A DNA stretch of 64,000 nucleotides from Gammaproteobacteria bacterium. GTDB taxonomy: Bacteria > Pseudomonadota > Gammaproteobacteria > VBWC01. The stretch lies in the NCBI GenBank assembly GCA_006218035.1, contig VBWC01000002.1:1-64000 (forward strand). Direction: 5' to 3'. The notes under the pieces are model-generated. The model searched no databases. It had not been told where the DNA came from and saw nothing but the letters and a program-made list of their open reading frames with translations. Shown piece by piece: positions 9,946 to 20,939 of the stretch; the first letter of the stretch is position 1; every line of letters starts with the position of its first letter. Position numbers and translations under genes: made by a program.

Positions 9946-11875
9946 TACTACTCTCCTTATCTATCACGCGGCTGCGACTCGCTATGTCGGCTGACAGGTG
10001 TTTTTGAAAGGCTTCCAGTGACATGCCTCCTAGGTCTTCGCCTGTACGCGTACGCACGGCCACGGTTCGTTCGTTCATTTCGCGATCCCCGATAATCAAC
10101 TGATACGGGACGCGACTCAGCGTGTGCTCGCGGATTTTAAAGCTGATCTTTTCATTTCTCAAGTCCGATTTGACCCTGAACCTCTGTTTTCTCAGGATTT
10201 CTTCAACCTCGGCGACGTATCCGGCCTGTTTGTCGGTAATATTCATCACGACCACCTGCAGCGGCGCCAGCCAGATCGGCAGCGAACCACCTGAATCCTC
10301 AATCAAAATACCGATAAACCGCTCCATCGACCCGAGTATGGCGCGGTGCAGCATCACCGGCACCTGCTTGCTGCCGTCCTCGGCGATAAAGTGGGCGCCC
10401 AACCGGCCCGGCATCGAAAAATCGACCTGCATCGTACCGCACTGCCAGATCCGCCCCAGGCAGTCCTTCAGCGAAAACTCGATCTTCGGCCCGTAGAACG
10501 CGCCCTCGCCCGGCTGCAGATCCCAGTCCAGATTCTTGTCGTTCAAGGCCTTTTCGAGCGCATGCTCGGCCTTGTCCCACGCACTGTCATCGCCGACGCG
10601 GTTTTCCGGCCGGGTCGACAACTTGATGATAATCTCGTTGAAGCCGAAGTCCGCGTACACCGTGAACAACAGATCGATAAACGCCGACACCTCGGCCTGG
10701 ATCTGCTTCTCGCTGCAAAATATATGGGCGTCGTCCTGCACGAAGTTGCGCAACCGCATCAGGCCGTGCAAGGTGCCAGACGGTTCGTTGCGATGGCACG
10801 AACCGAATTCCGCCAGGCGCAGCGGCAGGTCACGGTAACTGGTCACGCCCTGGTTGAAGATCTGCACATGGCACGGACAGTTCATCGGCTTGATCGCGTA
10901 CTCGCGGTTTTCCGAGCTGGTCGTGAACATGTCGGCGTGGAATTTTTCCCAGTGGCCGGATTTCTCCCACAGGCTGCGGTCCACCACCTGCGGCGTGCGC
11001 ACTTCCTGATAGCCGTGCTCAGCCAGCACCGAGCGGATGTAATTTTCGATTTCGCGGTAGACGGTCCAGCCGTTCGCGTGCCAGAAGATCATGCCCGGCG
11101 CTTCCGGCTGTATATGGAACAGGTCGAGGCGCTTGGCGAGTTTTCGGTGATCGCGCTTTTCGGCTTCCTCGATACGATGCAGATAGGCATTCAACGCCTT
11201 TTTATCCGGCCACGCGGTACCGTAGATACGCTGCAACATCTCGTTGCGCGAATCACCGCGCCAGTAGGCACCGGCCAGCTTGGTCAACTTGAACGCCTTG
11301 AGTTTGCCGGTGTTGGGCACATGCGGCCCACGGCACAGGTCGACGAAGTCATCCTGTCCGTAGAGCGATATCGGGTCGTGCGCCGGGATTTCCTCGATGA
11401 TGCGGGCCTTATAGTCTTCGCCGATACCCGCGAAATAATCGATCGCCTCTGCCCGCGATTTCACCGACCGGGCCACCGGTAAATCCTGCGCCGCCAGTTC
11501 GTTCATGCGCTGCTCGATCTTTTCGAGATCGTCCGGCGTAAAGCCGCGCGGATAGGCGAAGTCGTAATAAAAGCCGTCCTCGATGACCGGACCGATCGTC
11601 ACCTGCGCGTCGGGAAACAATTGCTTGACCGCGTGCGCGAGCAGATGCGCGGTCGAATGGCGGATGATTTCCAGGCCTTCGGGATCGCGCTCGGTGATAA
11701 TCGACAGGCGCGCGTCAGCGTCGATGACATGAGACATATCGACCACCTTGCCGTCGACCTTACCGGCCAGCGCGGCCTTGGCAAGACCCGCGCCGATCGA
11801 GGCCGCGACCTCCTGCACCGTGGGGGGATGATCGAATGTTCGCTGACTGTTGTCCGGCAGCGTGATGACCGGCAT
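9935..11875 (-). CDS. thrS: Threonine-tRNA ligase
   Basis: ThrS charges tRNA-Thr and edits mischarged serine. The ATG at 11875 ([14 protein letters not shown]) is the family start, giving 646 residues; the extra 42 codons in the ORF track read through a tRNA remnant and a terminator. Domains in order are TGS (about 1-62), the SAD editing domain with the [11 protein letters not shown] zinc/editing motif (about 75-85), the class II core with motif 2 ([20 protein letters not shown]) and the C-terminal anticodon-binding domain ([12 protein letters not shown] onward). It overlaps infC by 11 bases. No promoter is obvious between the upstream terminator and the start. Confidence 0.97.
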   Translation of the reverse strand: MPVITLPDNSQRTFDHPPTVQEVAASIGAGLAKAALAGKVDGKVVDMSHVIDADARLSIITERDPEGLEIIRHSTAHLLAHAVKQLFPDAQVTIGPVIEDGFYYDFAYPRGFTPDDLEKIEQRMNELAAQDLPVARSVKSRAEAIDYFAGIGEDYKARIIEEIPAHDPISLYGQDDFVDLCRGPHVPNTGKLKAFKLTKLAGAYWRGDSRNEMLQRIYGTAWPDKKALNAYLHRIEEAEKRDHRKLAKRLDLFHIQPEAPGMIFWHANGWTVYREIENYIRSVLAEHGYQEVRTPQVVDRSLWEKSGHWEKFHADMFTTSSENREYAIKPMNCPCHVQIFNQGVTSYRDLPLRLAEFGSCHRNEPSGTLHGLMRLRNFVQDDAHIFCSEKQIQAEVSAFIDLLFTVYADFGFNEIIIKLSTRPENRVGDDSAWDKAEHALEKALNDKNLDWDLQPGEGAFYGPKIEFSLKDCLGRIWQCGTMQVDFSMPGRLGAHFIAEDGSKQVPVMLHRAILGSMERFIGILIEDSGGSLPIWLAPLQVVVMNITDKQAGYVAEVEEILRKQRFRVKSDLRNEKISFKIREHTLSRVPYQLIIGDREMNERTVAVRTRTGEDLGGMSLEAFQKHLSADIASRSRVIDKESSNYS

Positions 11876-11918
11876 ATTCGCGTATCCAGTGTGTTGCCGG
11901 AGAGCCGTCCGGTGAACC

Positions 11919-11946
11919 AAAAAAAGCACCGCTGTCGAGGCGGTGC
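11919..11946 (-). terminator. Intrinsic terminator between tRNA-Val remnant and thrS
   Basis: On the minus strand GCACCGC pairs with GCGGTGC around the loop CTCGACA and is followed directly by seven T residues. It stands about 10 bases past the CCA of the tRNA-Val remnant and 44 bases before the thrS start. It is best explained as the terminator of the former tRNA gene, but it now lies in the probable thrS leader. Confidence 0.8.
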
Positions 11947-11956
11947 CGGTTAAATC

Positions 11957-12018
11957 TGGTAGGCGCGATTGGACTCGAACCAACGACCCCCACCATGTCA
12001 AGGTGGTGCTCTAACAGG
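11957..12018 (-). pseudogene. tRNA-Val(GAC) remnant, 5' part missing
   Basis: The minus strand from about 12018 reads GTTAGAGCACC, then the anticodon arm CACCTTGACATGGTG (loop TTGACAT, anticodon GAC). The T arm is CGTTGGTTCGAGTCCAATCG, and the end is CGCGCCTACCA. These parts match a bacterial tRNA-Val(GAC). A 5' acceptor strand complementary to CGCGCCT (AGGCGCG) and the first half of the D arm are absent; TGCTTTCGCACCT stands in their place. About 60 of 77 bases remain, so it is not expected to fold as a full tRNA. The encoded CCA and a following terminator are kept. Confidence 0.8.
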
Positions 12019-12065
12019 TGCGAAAGCATACAGGAATGCCCTTCCCGGTGACAAGGGGACGCCGG

Positions 12066-14105
<2,040 letters not shown>

Positions 14106-14219
14106 ACTCTTTCGGATACCTACGGATTTCAACTATTATAGCGTCGTCATACCGACTGAGTTTGTCACAAATACGCAATCAGGAATTCGTTCACCTACAC
14201 CGGACCGTCGACCAAGTAC

Positions 14220-15407
14220 ATGACCATTCAAGTTTCCAAGCGCGCACTAAGCATCAAACCGTCACCGACCCTGGCTGTCACGGCTCGGGCGAAAGAACTC
14301 AAGGCGGCCGGCAAGGATATCATCGGCCTCGGCGCCGGCGAACCCGATTTCGATACACCGGAGCACATCAAGAAGGCCGCGATCGACGCGATAAAAAAAG
14401 GCTTCACCAAGTACACCGCTGCCGAAGGCACGCCCGAATTGAAGCAGGCGATTATCGCCAAGTTCCAGCGCGACAATGCCCTCGCCTACAAGGCTGACCA
14501 GATTCTGGTTTCCTGCGGCGCCAAACACAGCCTCTATAATCTTGCCCAGGCGCTGCTCAACCCAGGCGACGAGGTGATCATTCCGGCGCCCTACTGGGTC
14601 TCGTACCCGGATATTGCACTGCTGGCCGGCGCGGTGCCGGTCATCGTCTCGGCGGGACTGGATCAGGGTTTCAAGATCTCCGCGAAACAGCTCGAATCGG
14701 CCATTACATCGATGACACGGCTGGTGGTCATCAACAGCCCGTCCAATCCGACCGGTGTTGGCTACACGCGCAAGGAGCTGTCGGCACTCGCGAACGTGCT
14801 GAAGAATCATCCGAAGATTACCATCGTCAGCGATGATATCTACGAACACATCTGGTGGGCCGACGATCCGTTCTGCAACATCCTCAACGTGTGTCCGGAA
14901 CTCTATAACCGTACGCTCGTCGTCAACGGCGTGTCGAAGTCGTACTCGATGACCGGCTGGCGCATCGGCTATACGGCGGGACCGGCAAACGTCATCAAGG
15001 CCATGGCCAACATCCAGTCGCAGAGCACGTCGAATCCGACGTCGATCGCGCAGGTCGCGGCACAGGCGGCGCTTGAAGGCGATCAGGGCTGCATTCAGGA
15101 GATGGTCGTCGCGTTCAAGAAACGCCATGATTTCGTGGTGGCAGCGCTGAACGACATCGACGGCGTCGAATGTCTCGAGTCCCAGGGCGCATTCTACAGT
15201 TTTCCGAACATGCGCGAGGTCATCAAGAAACTTGACGGCGTGCATAACGACCTGGAGCTCGCGGAGTACCTGATCAATGAAGCCAACGTCGCGCTGGTTC
15301 CCGGCTCGGCGTTCGGCGCCCCGGGGTATATGCGCCTGTCGTTCGCGACGGATATGAAGACGCTGGAAAAGGCCATGCAGCGCCTGAAAAAAGCGCTGAC
15401 CGTGTAA
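14220..15407 (+). CDS. aspC: Class I pyridoxal-phosphate aminotransferase (aspartate aminotransferase type)
   Basis: This is a 395-residue fold-type I aminotransferase of the Ib subgroup. It probably moves the amino group between aspartate and 2-oxoglutarate, with prephenate or aromatic substrates as alternatives. GLGAGEPDFDTP opens the substrate-binding region, SCGAKHSLYN and NSPSNPTG are cofactor-site motifs, SDDIYEHIWW holds the PLP-contacting Asp and Tyr, VNGVSKSYSMTGWRIGY carries the Schiff-base lysine, and RLSFATD holds the arginine that binds the substrate carboxylate. Divergent pairing with uvrB is common in gammaproteobacteria. The tRNA-Asn gene follows on the same strand. Confidence 0.85.
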   Translation: MTIQVSKRALSIKPSPTLAVTARAKELKAAGKDIIGLGAGEPDFDTPEHIKKAAIDAIKKGFTKYTAAEGTPELKQAIIAKFQRDNALAYKADQILVSCGAKHSLYNLAQALLNPGDEVIIPAPYWVSYPDIALLAGAVPVIVSAGLDQGFKISAKQLESAITSMTRLVVINSPSNPTGVGYTRKELSALANVLKNHPKITIVSDDIYEHIWWADDPFCNILNVCPELYNRTLVVNGVSKSYSMTGWRIGYTAGPANVIKAMANIQSQSTSNPTSIAQVAAQAALEGDQGCIQEMVVAFKKRHDFVVAALNDIDGVECLESQGAFYSFPNMREVIKKLDGVHNDLELAEYLINEANVALVPGSAFGAPGYMRLSFATDMKTLEKAMQRLKKALTV

Positions 15408-15515
15408 GGATCCCTGCCGCATAACACGAGCGCGCGGCAGCGGCCGGCGATTTGGCCATTTCTATTGACCCGCCGGGATGCCATCCGTACCATACGCACC
15501 TTCGATGTTTCCGGA

Positions 15516-15591
15516 TCCCCGGTAGCTCAGTCGGTAGAGCAGGTGACTGTTAATCATCTGGTCGGCGGTTCGAGTCCGTCCCGGGGAGCCA
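15516..15591 (+). tRNA. tRNA-Asn (anticodon GTT)
   Basis: This 76-base tRNA starts TCCCCGGTAGCTCAGTCGG and ends CCGGGGAGCCA. The acceptor arms TCCCCGG and CCGGGGA pair fully and CCA is encoded. The anticodon loop CTGTTAA gives anticodon GTT. The T arm is CGGCGGTTCGAGTCCGTC. A small inverted repeat followed by Ts (aacttattaagttttct) lies about 13 bases downstream and may terminate it. Confidence 0.98.
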
Positions 15592-15903
15592 TCTAAAACA
15601 ATAACTTATTAAGTTTTCTGATCAACGAATATCTGCTAATAGAGCAATAACCTCGGCCATAAAAATTCGCATTTCGACTGCTTATCCCTGTGGACTCCAA
15701 ATCGGCTCGCCAACTCTGACTTCTCGCATAGCCGTGAATTATGTGCTTGCGCATAGTCCATGACCTTTTTATACCCGGCGCGGCATAATCGCTAGTTAAC
15801 GGTGACGTTGTAACGTGTTCTGCTTACATCACGTTTAAACCAGTATCATGTTGGTATAACATTTTTCTTCCCGTGTTCAGCACCTAAAAAAGCAGGGTGT
15901 TCT
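15592..15903. other. Intergenic region between tRNA-Asn and the FRG genes
   Basis: These 312 bases contain no gene and look more AT-rich than the flanking core genes. A weak inverted repeat with a short T run follows the tRNA. The rest presumably contains the FRG promoter. No integrase fragment or copy of the tRNA 3' end was seen here. Confidence 0.4.
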
Positions 15904-16785
15904 GTGGCAACCGAAAATATCTCTACCGTCGAAATGACGTTGAAGGGCTTTCTGCAGTGGGCTCTGATAGAGCTAGGAGATCGGGCACCATATATGTTCA
16001 GAGGGGAGTCGGCTCTCTTCGACACGCCGCTAACGCCTACCTTGAACCGCTATTTTACGGGCGCGGAATCGGTCTCAAGTAAAGATCTACTGTTTTATGA
16101 GAACGGTCTATGGGATGAGTTTCGATCGAAGGCGTATAACTACGTCGAACAACCGTTGTTGCCGCCATGGGATCGCCAGAGCGAGTGGTGGTGGCTAATG
16201 CACCATTACGGAGTACCGACGCGTTTACTATCGTGGTCACGGTCACCGCTGGTCGCAGCGTACTTCGCCTGTTCTCAGGATATGGAGGTAAACGGATGTG
16301 TGTGGTTCGTGGACTCGATCGAAATAGATAAACAAACGCAAGCGAAATACAAGATTGGTCTTCAGCCGGATATGGCACAACTCCAGATCGGGCCTAACGA
16401 AGACTCGCTATGGCAGCGCAATGCTGCGCTCTTGAGGGAGGACGCACCGTCAGCAGTAGTTATAGGTGCCACACTTCAGGAGACCAGCAGGATCGCGGCA
16501 CAGCAAACGAAATTCACTTTGTGCATGAACGTCGCGACGTCCCAGTTCGATATTCTACGGGACGAATTGCCGGAGCTCAGCGCTGGCGGATCACCGAGTT
16601 TTGGAAAAATTATTATTAAGGCGGATGAAAAGCCCGTCTACTTCGAAAAACTTCAGGCACTTAACGCCAATGCACATGCGCTGTTTCCCGGGGAGGACGG
16701 ACTCGGTCGCGCCGGGACTGATTGGTTACTGAAAACAGTCTACGCACGGCGCAGTGGCCGTCCCACATTCACGGCGATCAGATGA
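15904..16785 (+). CDS. FRG-domain protein 1
   Basis: This 293-residue protein starts at a GTG preceded by GCAGGG. It carries the FRG domain, named for its Phe-Arg-Gly motif: YMFRGES at 30-36 and HYGVPTRLLSWSRSPLVAAYFAC at 101-123. The FRG domain occurs in many uncharacterised bacterial proteins, often in mobile or defence-associated islands, and its biochemical activity is not established as far as I know. There is no signal peptide or membrane segment, so it is probably cytoplasmic. It overlaps the next gene by 4 bases (ATGA) and resembles it along its length, including a shared C-terminal FPG-x-DGLG motif. The position just after a tRNA and the local base composition suggest acquired DNA. 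Confidence 0.85.
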   Translation: MATENISTVEMTLKGFLQWALIELGDRAPYMFRGESALFDTPLTPTLNRYFTGAESVSSKDLLFYENGLWDEFRSKAYNYVEQPLLPPWDRQSEWWWLMHHYGVPTRLLSWSRSPLVAAYFACSQDMEVNGCVWFVDSIEIDKQTQAKYKIGLQPDMAQLQIGPNEDSLWQRNAALLREDAPSAVVIGATLQETSRIAAQQTKFTLCMNVATSQFDILRDELPELSAGGSPSFGKIIIKADEKPVYFEKLQALNANAHALFPGEDGLGRAGTDWLLKTVYARRSGRPTFTAIR

Positions 16786-17603
16786 GCATTCACGAACGCG
16801 AAGTGAAATGGCATAACTTCGTCGGATTAGTTTCGGAGTTCGGCTTGCAGTATCCATATATCTATAGGGGGGAGGCGGAAACGTGGGAGCACCCTCTTGA
16901 TACATCTCTCCACCGGCGTATTAGAGCCTTGGCGGATAACCACCAGAAAAAGATTGAATACCGGACTGAATTCGAACTCCTCCGTGACGAAGCGGCGGTT
17001 CAGCGAATATTCATGTCTGGGGCATACCAGCATCTACGTTCGGAGGTCTTACCGATTAATGGCAACCGGTTCGACTGGTGGTGTCTGATGCAGCATTATG
17101 GCGCCCCAACCCGGCTTCTGGACTGGACGTGGTCTCCACTTGTTGCCGCGTACTTCGCGTGCATCGACAAGCGCGAGCAAGATGGCAGCATATGGTTTTT
17201 GTATATTCCCAACTTGAGCAAAAGGATGCTTAGGATCGACGACACCAGACCGCCCGCATCCGATAGGGAATTCGAAGAGTACTATCTCCGGCCGGATGCG
17301 CCTCAACTTGTACTGCCAGCAGCGCCATTCAAGCGCACGGATCGCATGATTGCCCAGCAAACGGTAATGAGCGTGAGTCGAAGCGTGAAAGCGTCTCAAT
17401 ATTTAATACTGAAAGATACCTTTGCGGATCAGAATGATTCACTGGGCTTTGGTAGGATGATAATCAAAGCAGCAGACAAGGCACAGTTCATCGCAAGGCT
17501 AGCGCGGCTAAACGTGACAGGGAACGTGTTGTTTCCTGGTATCGATGGTTTAGGCAAACATGTGGGCCAGCTATTGTCGGACAATATCCTCGGTTTGCAC
17601 TGA
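16782..17603 (+). CDS. FRG-domain protein 2 (tandem paralog)
   Basis: The track starts this ORF at 16722, but the ATG at 16782 overlaps the previous stop (ATGA) and gives 273 residues beginning MSIHEREVKW. It has the same layout as its neighbour: YIYRGEAETW at 26-35, HYGAPTRLLDWTWSPLVAAYFAC, and near the C-terminus LFPGIDGLGKHVGQLL. A tandem duplication followed by divergence is the simplest origin. Keeping two divergent copies in one translationally coupled unit suggests that they act together, for example as a hetero-oligomer, but this is inference. Confidence 0.85.
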   Translation: MSIHEREVKWHNFVGLVSEFGLQYPYIYRGEAETWEHPLDTSLHRRIRALADNHQKKIEYRTEFELLRDEAAVQRIFMSGAYQHLRSEVLPINGNRFDWWCLMQHYGAPTRLLDWTWSPLVAAYFACIDKREQDGSIWFLYIPNLSKRMLRIDDTRPPASDREFEEYYLRPDAPQLVLPAAPFKRTDRMIAQQTVMSVSRSVKASQYLILKDTFADQNDSLGFGRMIIKAADKAQFIARLARLNVTGNVLFPGIDGLGKHVGQLLSDNILGLH

Positions 17604-17832
17604 GGCAGGAATAAAGAAGGTCAAGGCCCATTTTGCCTATCAGATTGACTCCTTCCGTGTGCCGTCGAAACGCATCGGAACCCCCGCTCCTAACGCTTTC
17701 TGCATCAGCCGGAGCAGCAGAACATTCACATCATCAATGCCTCCGTGTGGGCCGAGACCGCAAAAGCGCGGGAAAGCTGTCTTAATTTCGCCAGTTCTAT
17801 TAACGCGTTGACCATCGACTATACTAATCAGC

Positions 17833-18243
17833 ATGTCTCACCACCCTACCCGCCGCACCCTGCTCAAGGTCTTCGCCGCCATTGTGGTACAGGGACTCAG
17901 CTGGGCGGCCGTTCCAGCGTCGGCGTACGCGCGCGTGCGCGACTTGTCCGCTGTCGATCCGCTGGAACATACGCTGCGGACGCTGTTCCCTGACAAAGAT
18001 ACCGCGAGTGCCATGGCGCGTCGTTATCGTGAGCATTATCCAGCGATGGCGGCCAACGCCCTGCCGAACGTACGCCGCTTGCTGGCGCCTTATTTTGGCG
18101 AGCCAACGCTGATCGCGGGCGCGATCAAACAGCAGCGATCAATCGACTTCGCGCAAGGCAACAGCGTGATTATCAACGGCTGGGTAGTCGCCCGCTGCGA
18201 GGCGGATCTTTGTTCAGCGGCGTTGCAGTTTTTGGATGTTTGA
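17833..18243 (+). CDS. Small Tat-signal protein paired with GMC oxidoreductase
   Basis: This 136-residue protein has an N-terminal RRTLLKVFAAIVVQGLSWAAVPASAYA segment. The twin arginine followed by a moderately hydrophobic run and AxA suggests export by the Tat pathway. The rest is mostly helical and ends CEADLCSAALQFLDV; no catalytic motif was seen. It lies 6 bases upstream of the GMC oxidoreductase. Small Tat-signal subunits are known to partner GMC enzymes, as in the gamma subunits of membrane gluconate and sorbitol dehydrogenases, and may carry the partner across the membrane. That role here is inferred from position and signal only. Confidence 0.6.
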   Translation: MSHHPTRRTLLKVFAAIVVQGLSWAAVPASAYARVRDLSAVDPLEHTLRTLFPDKDTASAMARRYREHYPAMAANALPNVRRLLAPYFGEPTLIAGAIKQQRSIDFAQGNSVIINGWVVARCEADLCSAALQFLDV

Positions 18244-18249
18244 TCGTCG

Positions 18250-19815
18250 ATGCTAGCTGACCTGCGCGGGATTCAGACCAAACAGATTGACGCCGACCTG
18301 TGCATTATCGGCGCAGGCGCGGCAGGCATGACGCTGGCGCGCGCGTTCATCGGGTCCGGTGTCCGCGTCTGTCTGCTCGAAAGCGGCGGCTTCGAACATG
18401 AAGAAGCGACGCAGGCACTCTACGATGGCGAAGACACCGGTTATCGCCAGCTCTATGATGTCGGCAAATCGCGCCTGCGGTTTTTCGGCGGCACCACTAA
18501 CCACTGGGTCGGGCACTGTGCGCCGTTGACCGAGATAGACTTTGAAACACGTCCGTGGGTGCCGTATAGCGGATGGCCGATTAACAAGGCGGCGCTGGAT
18601 CCGTACTACGCGCCGGCGCAGGCATTGTGCGAACTCGGTACAGACAGCTTCGACCTCGCCTCGTTTTCGGACATACGCCCCGACCTGCCGCCGTTCGATA
18701 CCGCTAAATTCTCACCCCGCGTCTGGCACCTCAGTCCACCGACCCGCTTCGGACAAAGATATCGCGATGCGCTGGTCAACGCCGCCAATATCGCCATTTA
18801 TCTGCATGCCAATGTCACCGAGCTGGAGACCAACCGGGATGTGTCACAGGTAGTCGGCGCCGGCGTGAAGACGCTGGACGGCCAGCAAACCAGAGTGGTT
18901 GCGCGTTACTTTGTACTGGCCTGCGGCGGCATCGAAAACGCCCGGATATTGTTGCTGTCGAACCGTTCGGCGCCCCGGGGGCTCGGCAACGACCATGACC
19001 TGGTCGGCCGGTTTTATATCGATCAGTTGCGCTGCGAGGAAGCGGCGTTCGTCGCGGCCGAGGACAATCGCCTGTTCGACACCATGGTCGGCGGTTTCCG
19101 GAAAAACGGTCTTGGTTTCGAGGCGATGCTCAGCCCGTCCGGAGCCACGCAAGAGCGCCATGAAACATTGAACTGGGTCGCCGAGTTCGAGACCATGCGG
19201 GCAACAAGCGACTGGGCGCTGTCGATGTACCACCTGAAGAATTTACTGCAAACGGGCCGGTGGCCCGCCGACCTCGGTCACGACATCTGGTCGGTGATCA
19301 CCCATCTCGACGCGGTCGGCAAGGACATATACCAACGCCAGACCGCGCGACCGTTGAGCATTCTGGCCCGGTGCGAGGTCGCGCCTGACCCGGAGAGCCG
19401 CATCACCCTGACAACGGAACGTGACGCGCTCGGACAAAACAAGGTGCGTCGCCACTTGCGGGTGACGCTACGCGAAAAACATACGCTGCGCAGCGCGATG
19501 CGTTCGATAGGCGAAGAGCTGGGCCGCATCGGCGCCGGTCGTGTCCGGCTGGCGGACTGGTTGCTGGCCGACAACGACGAGTGGCCCCGCCCGGAACAGC
19601 AGTACGCCGGTGTACATCACATCGGCACCACCCGTATGGCGGCTGATCCGGCACACGGCGTCGTTGACCGCGACTGTCGTGTGCACGGCATCGCGAATCT
19701 CTACGTCGGCGGCAGCTCGGTCTTCCCTACCGCCGGGTACGCGCATCCAACGCTGTCGATCGTTGCCATGGCGCTGCGCCTCGCAGACCACCTGAAGCAG
19801 CGCCTGCCGCGCTAG
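18250..19815 (+). CDS. GMC-family FAD-dependent oxidoreductase
   Basis: The 521-residue flavoenzyme belongs to the glucose-methanol-choline family and probably oxidises an alcohol or sugar. The FAD-binding motif CIIGAGAAGMTLARAF is at about 18-33, a second FAD region (FFGGTTNHWVGHC) near 79-91, and a nucleotide-site segment (CGGIENARILL) near 225. The C-terminal domain has GVHHIGTTRMAADPAHGVVD and GGSSVFPTAGYAHPTLSIVA; the two histidine regions correspond to the catalytic His-His or His-Asn pair. It has no signal peptide of its own, so if exported it may travel with the upstream Tat protein. Substrate and electron acceptor are not evident. Confidence 0.85.
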   Translation: MLADLRGIQTKQIDADLCIIGAGAAGMTLARAFIGSGVRVCLLESGGFEHEEATQALYDGEDTGYRQLYDVGKSRLRFFGGTTNHWVGHCAPLTEIDFETRPWVPYSGWPINKAALDPYYAPAQALCELGTDSFDLASFSDIRPDLPPFDTAKFSPRVWHLSPPTRFGQRYRDALVNAANIAIYLHANVTELETNRDVSQVVGAGVKTLDGQQTRVVARYFVLACGGIENARILLLSNRSAPRGLGNDHDLVGRFYIDQLRCEEAAFVAAEDNRLFDTMVGGFRKNGLGFEAMLSPSGATQERHETLNWVAEFETMRATSDWALSMYHLKNLLQTGRWPADLGHDIWSVITHLDAVGKDIYQRQTARPLSILARCEVAPDPESRITLTTERDALGQNKVRRHLRVTLREKHTLRSAMRSIGEELGRIGAGRVRLADWLLADNDEWPRPEQQYAGVHHIGTTRMAADPAHGVVDRDCRVHGIANLYVGGSSVFPTAGYAHPTLSIVAMALRLADHLKQRLPR

Positions 19816-19838
19816 CGCACGCTACGCGTGACCTTCAC

Positions 19839-20939
19839 TTACGAAATTGCACGCTGAAACTCGACGCGGCCTTTAAGGTCGTCGGGTATTTTCACCTGAT
19901 CGGGCACGGCCTCGAACGTATGGAACACCAGCCGGGTGATACCGGGAAGATAGAAGTGCTGATACTGCTTGCGGACCCATTCTTCACCCGGCGCATCGGC
20001 GGCGTCGGTAAACACCGCGGCAAGTAATTCGCCCCCGCTGTCATACAAGAACGGGTTATTCACCAAGAATGATCTCGCCCCGGCAGTGGCGTGTAACAAA
20101 CGAATATAAAAGCCGCTGCTTCGATCGCCGAGTACGCCCATGCCCCATTTCTTCTTGTACTGCAGCACGCCATCCTTGAGAAAGGCACGCGTCGCACCCA
20201 GATGCACCTTGTCATACCCTCGCTCGGACAAATACAGATAGCGGTAATAATAAAGCGCGGCCAGCGCGCCGGCCTTAACATGGTCATAGTTTCCGTTCAC
20301 GACGCCGCTGCACCAGAATCTCGCACCGTCGCGTTCATAAACGATGATTTCACCGGCGATAACGTCGCCATCCCGTTTAACCAGCAGCAAGTCACTACGC
20401 TCAGATGCGCTCATCACGGTATCCAGCGAGTGCGGAACCGCTTCATCGCCGTGGGCCTGCAGGGTATAGGGCAGATACATGCGATGGTAGAAGTCCAGAA
20501 ACAGATCCTTACGCCGGGTTACTTCATACGTAAGCCCGCTTTTGCGGATGCGGCGCAAATCGCTTTTCAAGCGTTCACTTACCTTCATGAGGCGGGATAT
20601 ATCGTCGAACGAGGTCTCCCCGTCTATCCAGACCGGCACATAGTAGCCACACGCCCCGCTCCACGCCTGCAACCGTCTATTGATTTCCATGATCAACACG
20701 TCACCCCGGTCGTGGCGCGCCCGACGGATTTTCCTGACATCCCAAAGCCATTTCTTTCCAAGATAGATCTCGGTGAAATTTTCGGCAAACGCCATATTGG
20801 CGATGTAGTTTTTGTTCTTTTCACAGCCGGCATACACAATGCTCAGGCTGGCGCCTGAATCCCGCTCATTACCGGTCAACGACCACAGACCGAAACGATA
20901 GTCGCGAGCAAATTCGCGCAAAGCGGTCACTATGCCCAT
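19839..20939 (-). CDS. GNAT/FemAB-like acyltransferase
   Basis: The ATG at 20939 is preceded by an AGGA element and gives 366 residues; the ATG at 20996 lacks one. The middle and C-terminal part fits a GNAT fold of the FemAB-like group: RLKSDLRRIRKSGLTYEV, FYHRMYLPYTLQAHG, LLLVKRDGDVIAGEIIVYERDG, then YYYRYLYLSERGYDKVHLGATRAFLKDGVLQYKKKWGMGV. This type transfers acyl or aminoacyl groups, often onto cell-envelope sugars or peptides. It has no signal peptide. It converges with the GMC oxidoreductase gene, with 23 bases between the stops. The substrate is unknown. Confidence 0.65.
   Translation of the reverse strand: MGIVTALREFARDYRFGLWSLTGNERDSGASLSIVYAGCEKNKNYIANMAFAENFTEIYLGKKWLWDVRKIRRARHDRGDVLIMEINRRLQAWSGACGYYVPVWIDGETSFDDISRLMKVSERLKSDLRRIRKSGLTYEVTRRKDLFLDFYHRMYLPYTLQAHGDEAVPHSLDTVMSASERSDLLLVKRDGDVIAGEIIVYERDGARFWCSGVVNGNYDHVKAGALAALYYYRYLYLSERGYDKVHLGATRAFLKDGVLQYKKKWGMGVLGDRSSGFYIRLLHATAGARSFLVNNPFLYDSGGELLAAVFTDAADAPGEEWVRKQYQHFYLPGITRLVFHTFEAVPDQVKIPDDLKGRVEFQRAIS

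Noticed and set aside
10346-11482. 378-codon plus-strand ORF opposite thrS
   Set aside because: It is antisense to the conserved synthetase core and contains no motif of its own.
14262-15422. 386-codon ORF antisense to the aminotransferase
   Set aside because: It is a mirror of a clear conserved gene, is rich in Arg and His as expected of antisense frames in GC-rich DNA, and has no recognisable domain.
15592-17832. Classical integrative element bounded by a tRNA-Asn 3' repeat
   Set aside because: No second copy of the tRNA-Asn 3' end and no integrase was seen, so only a possible transferred segment is claimed.
17640-17834. Minus-strand 64-codon ORF between the FRG genes and the Tat protein gene
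   Set aside because: No domain or homology was recognised, no ribosome site is obvious, and the region is otherwise non-coding; chance is the simpler reading.
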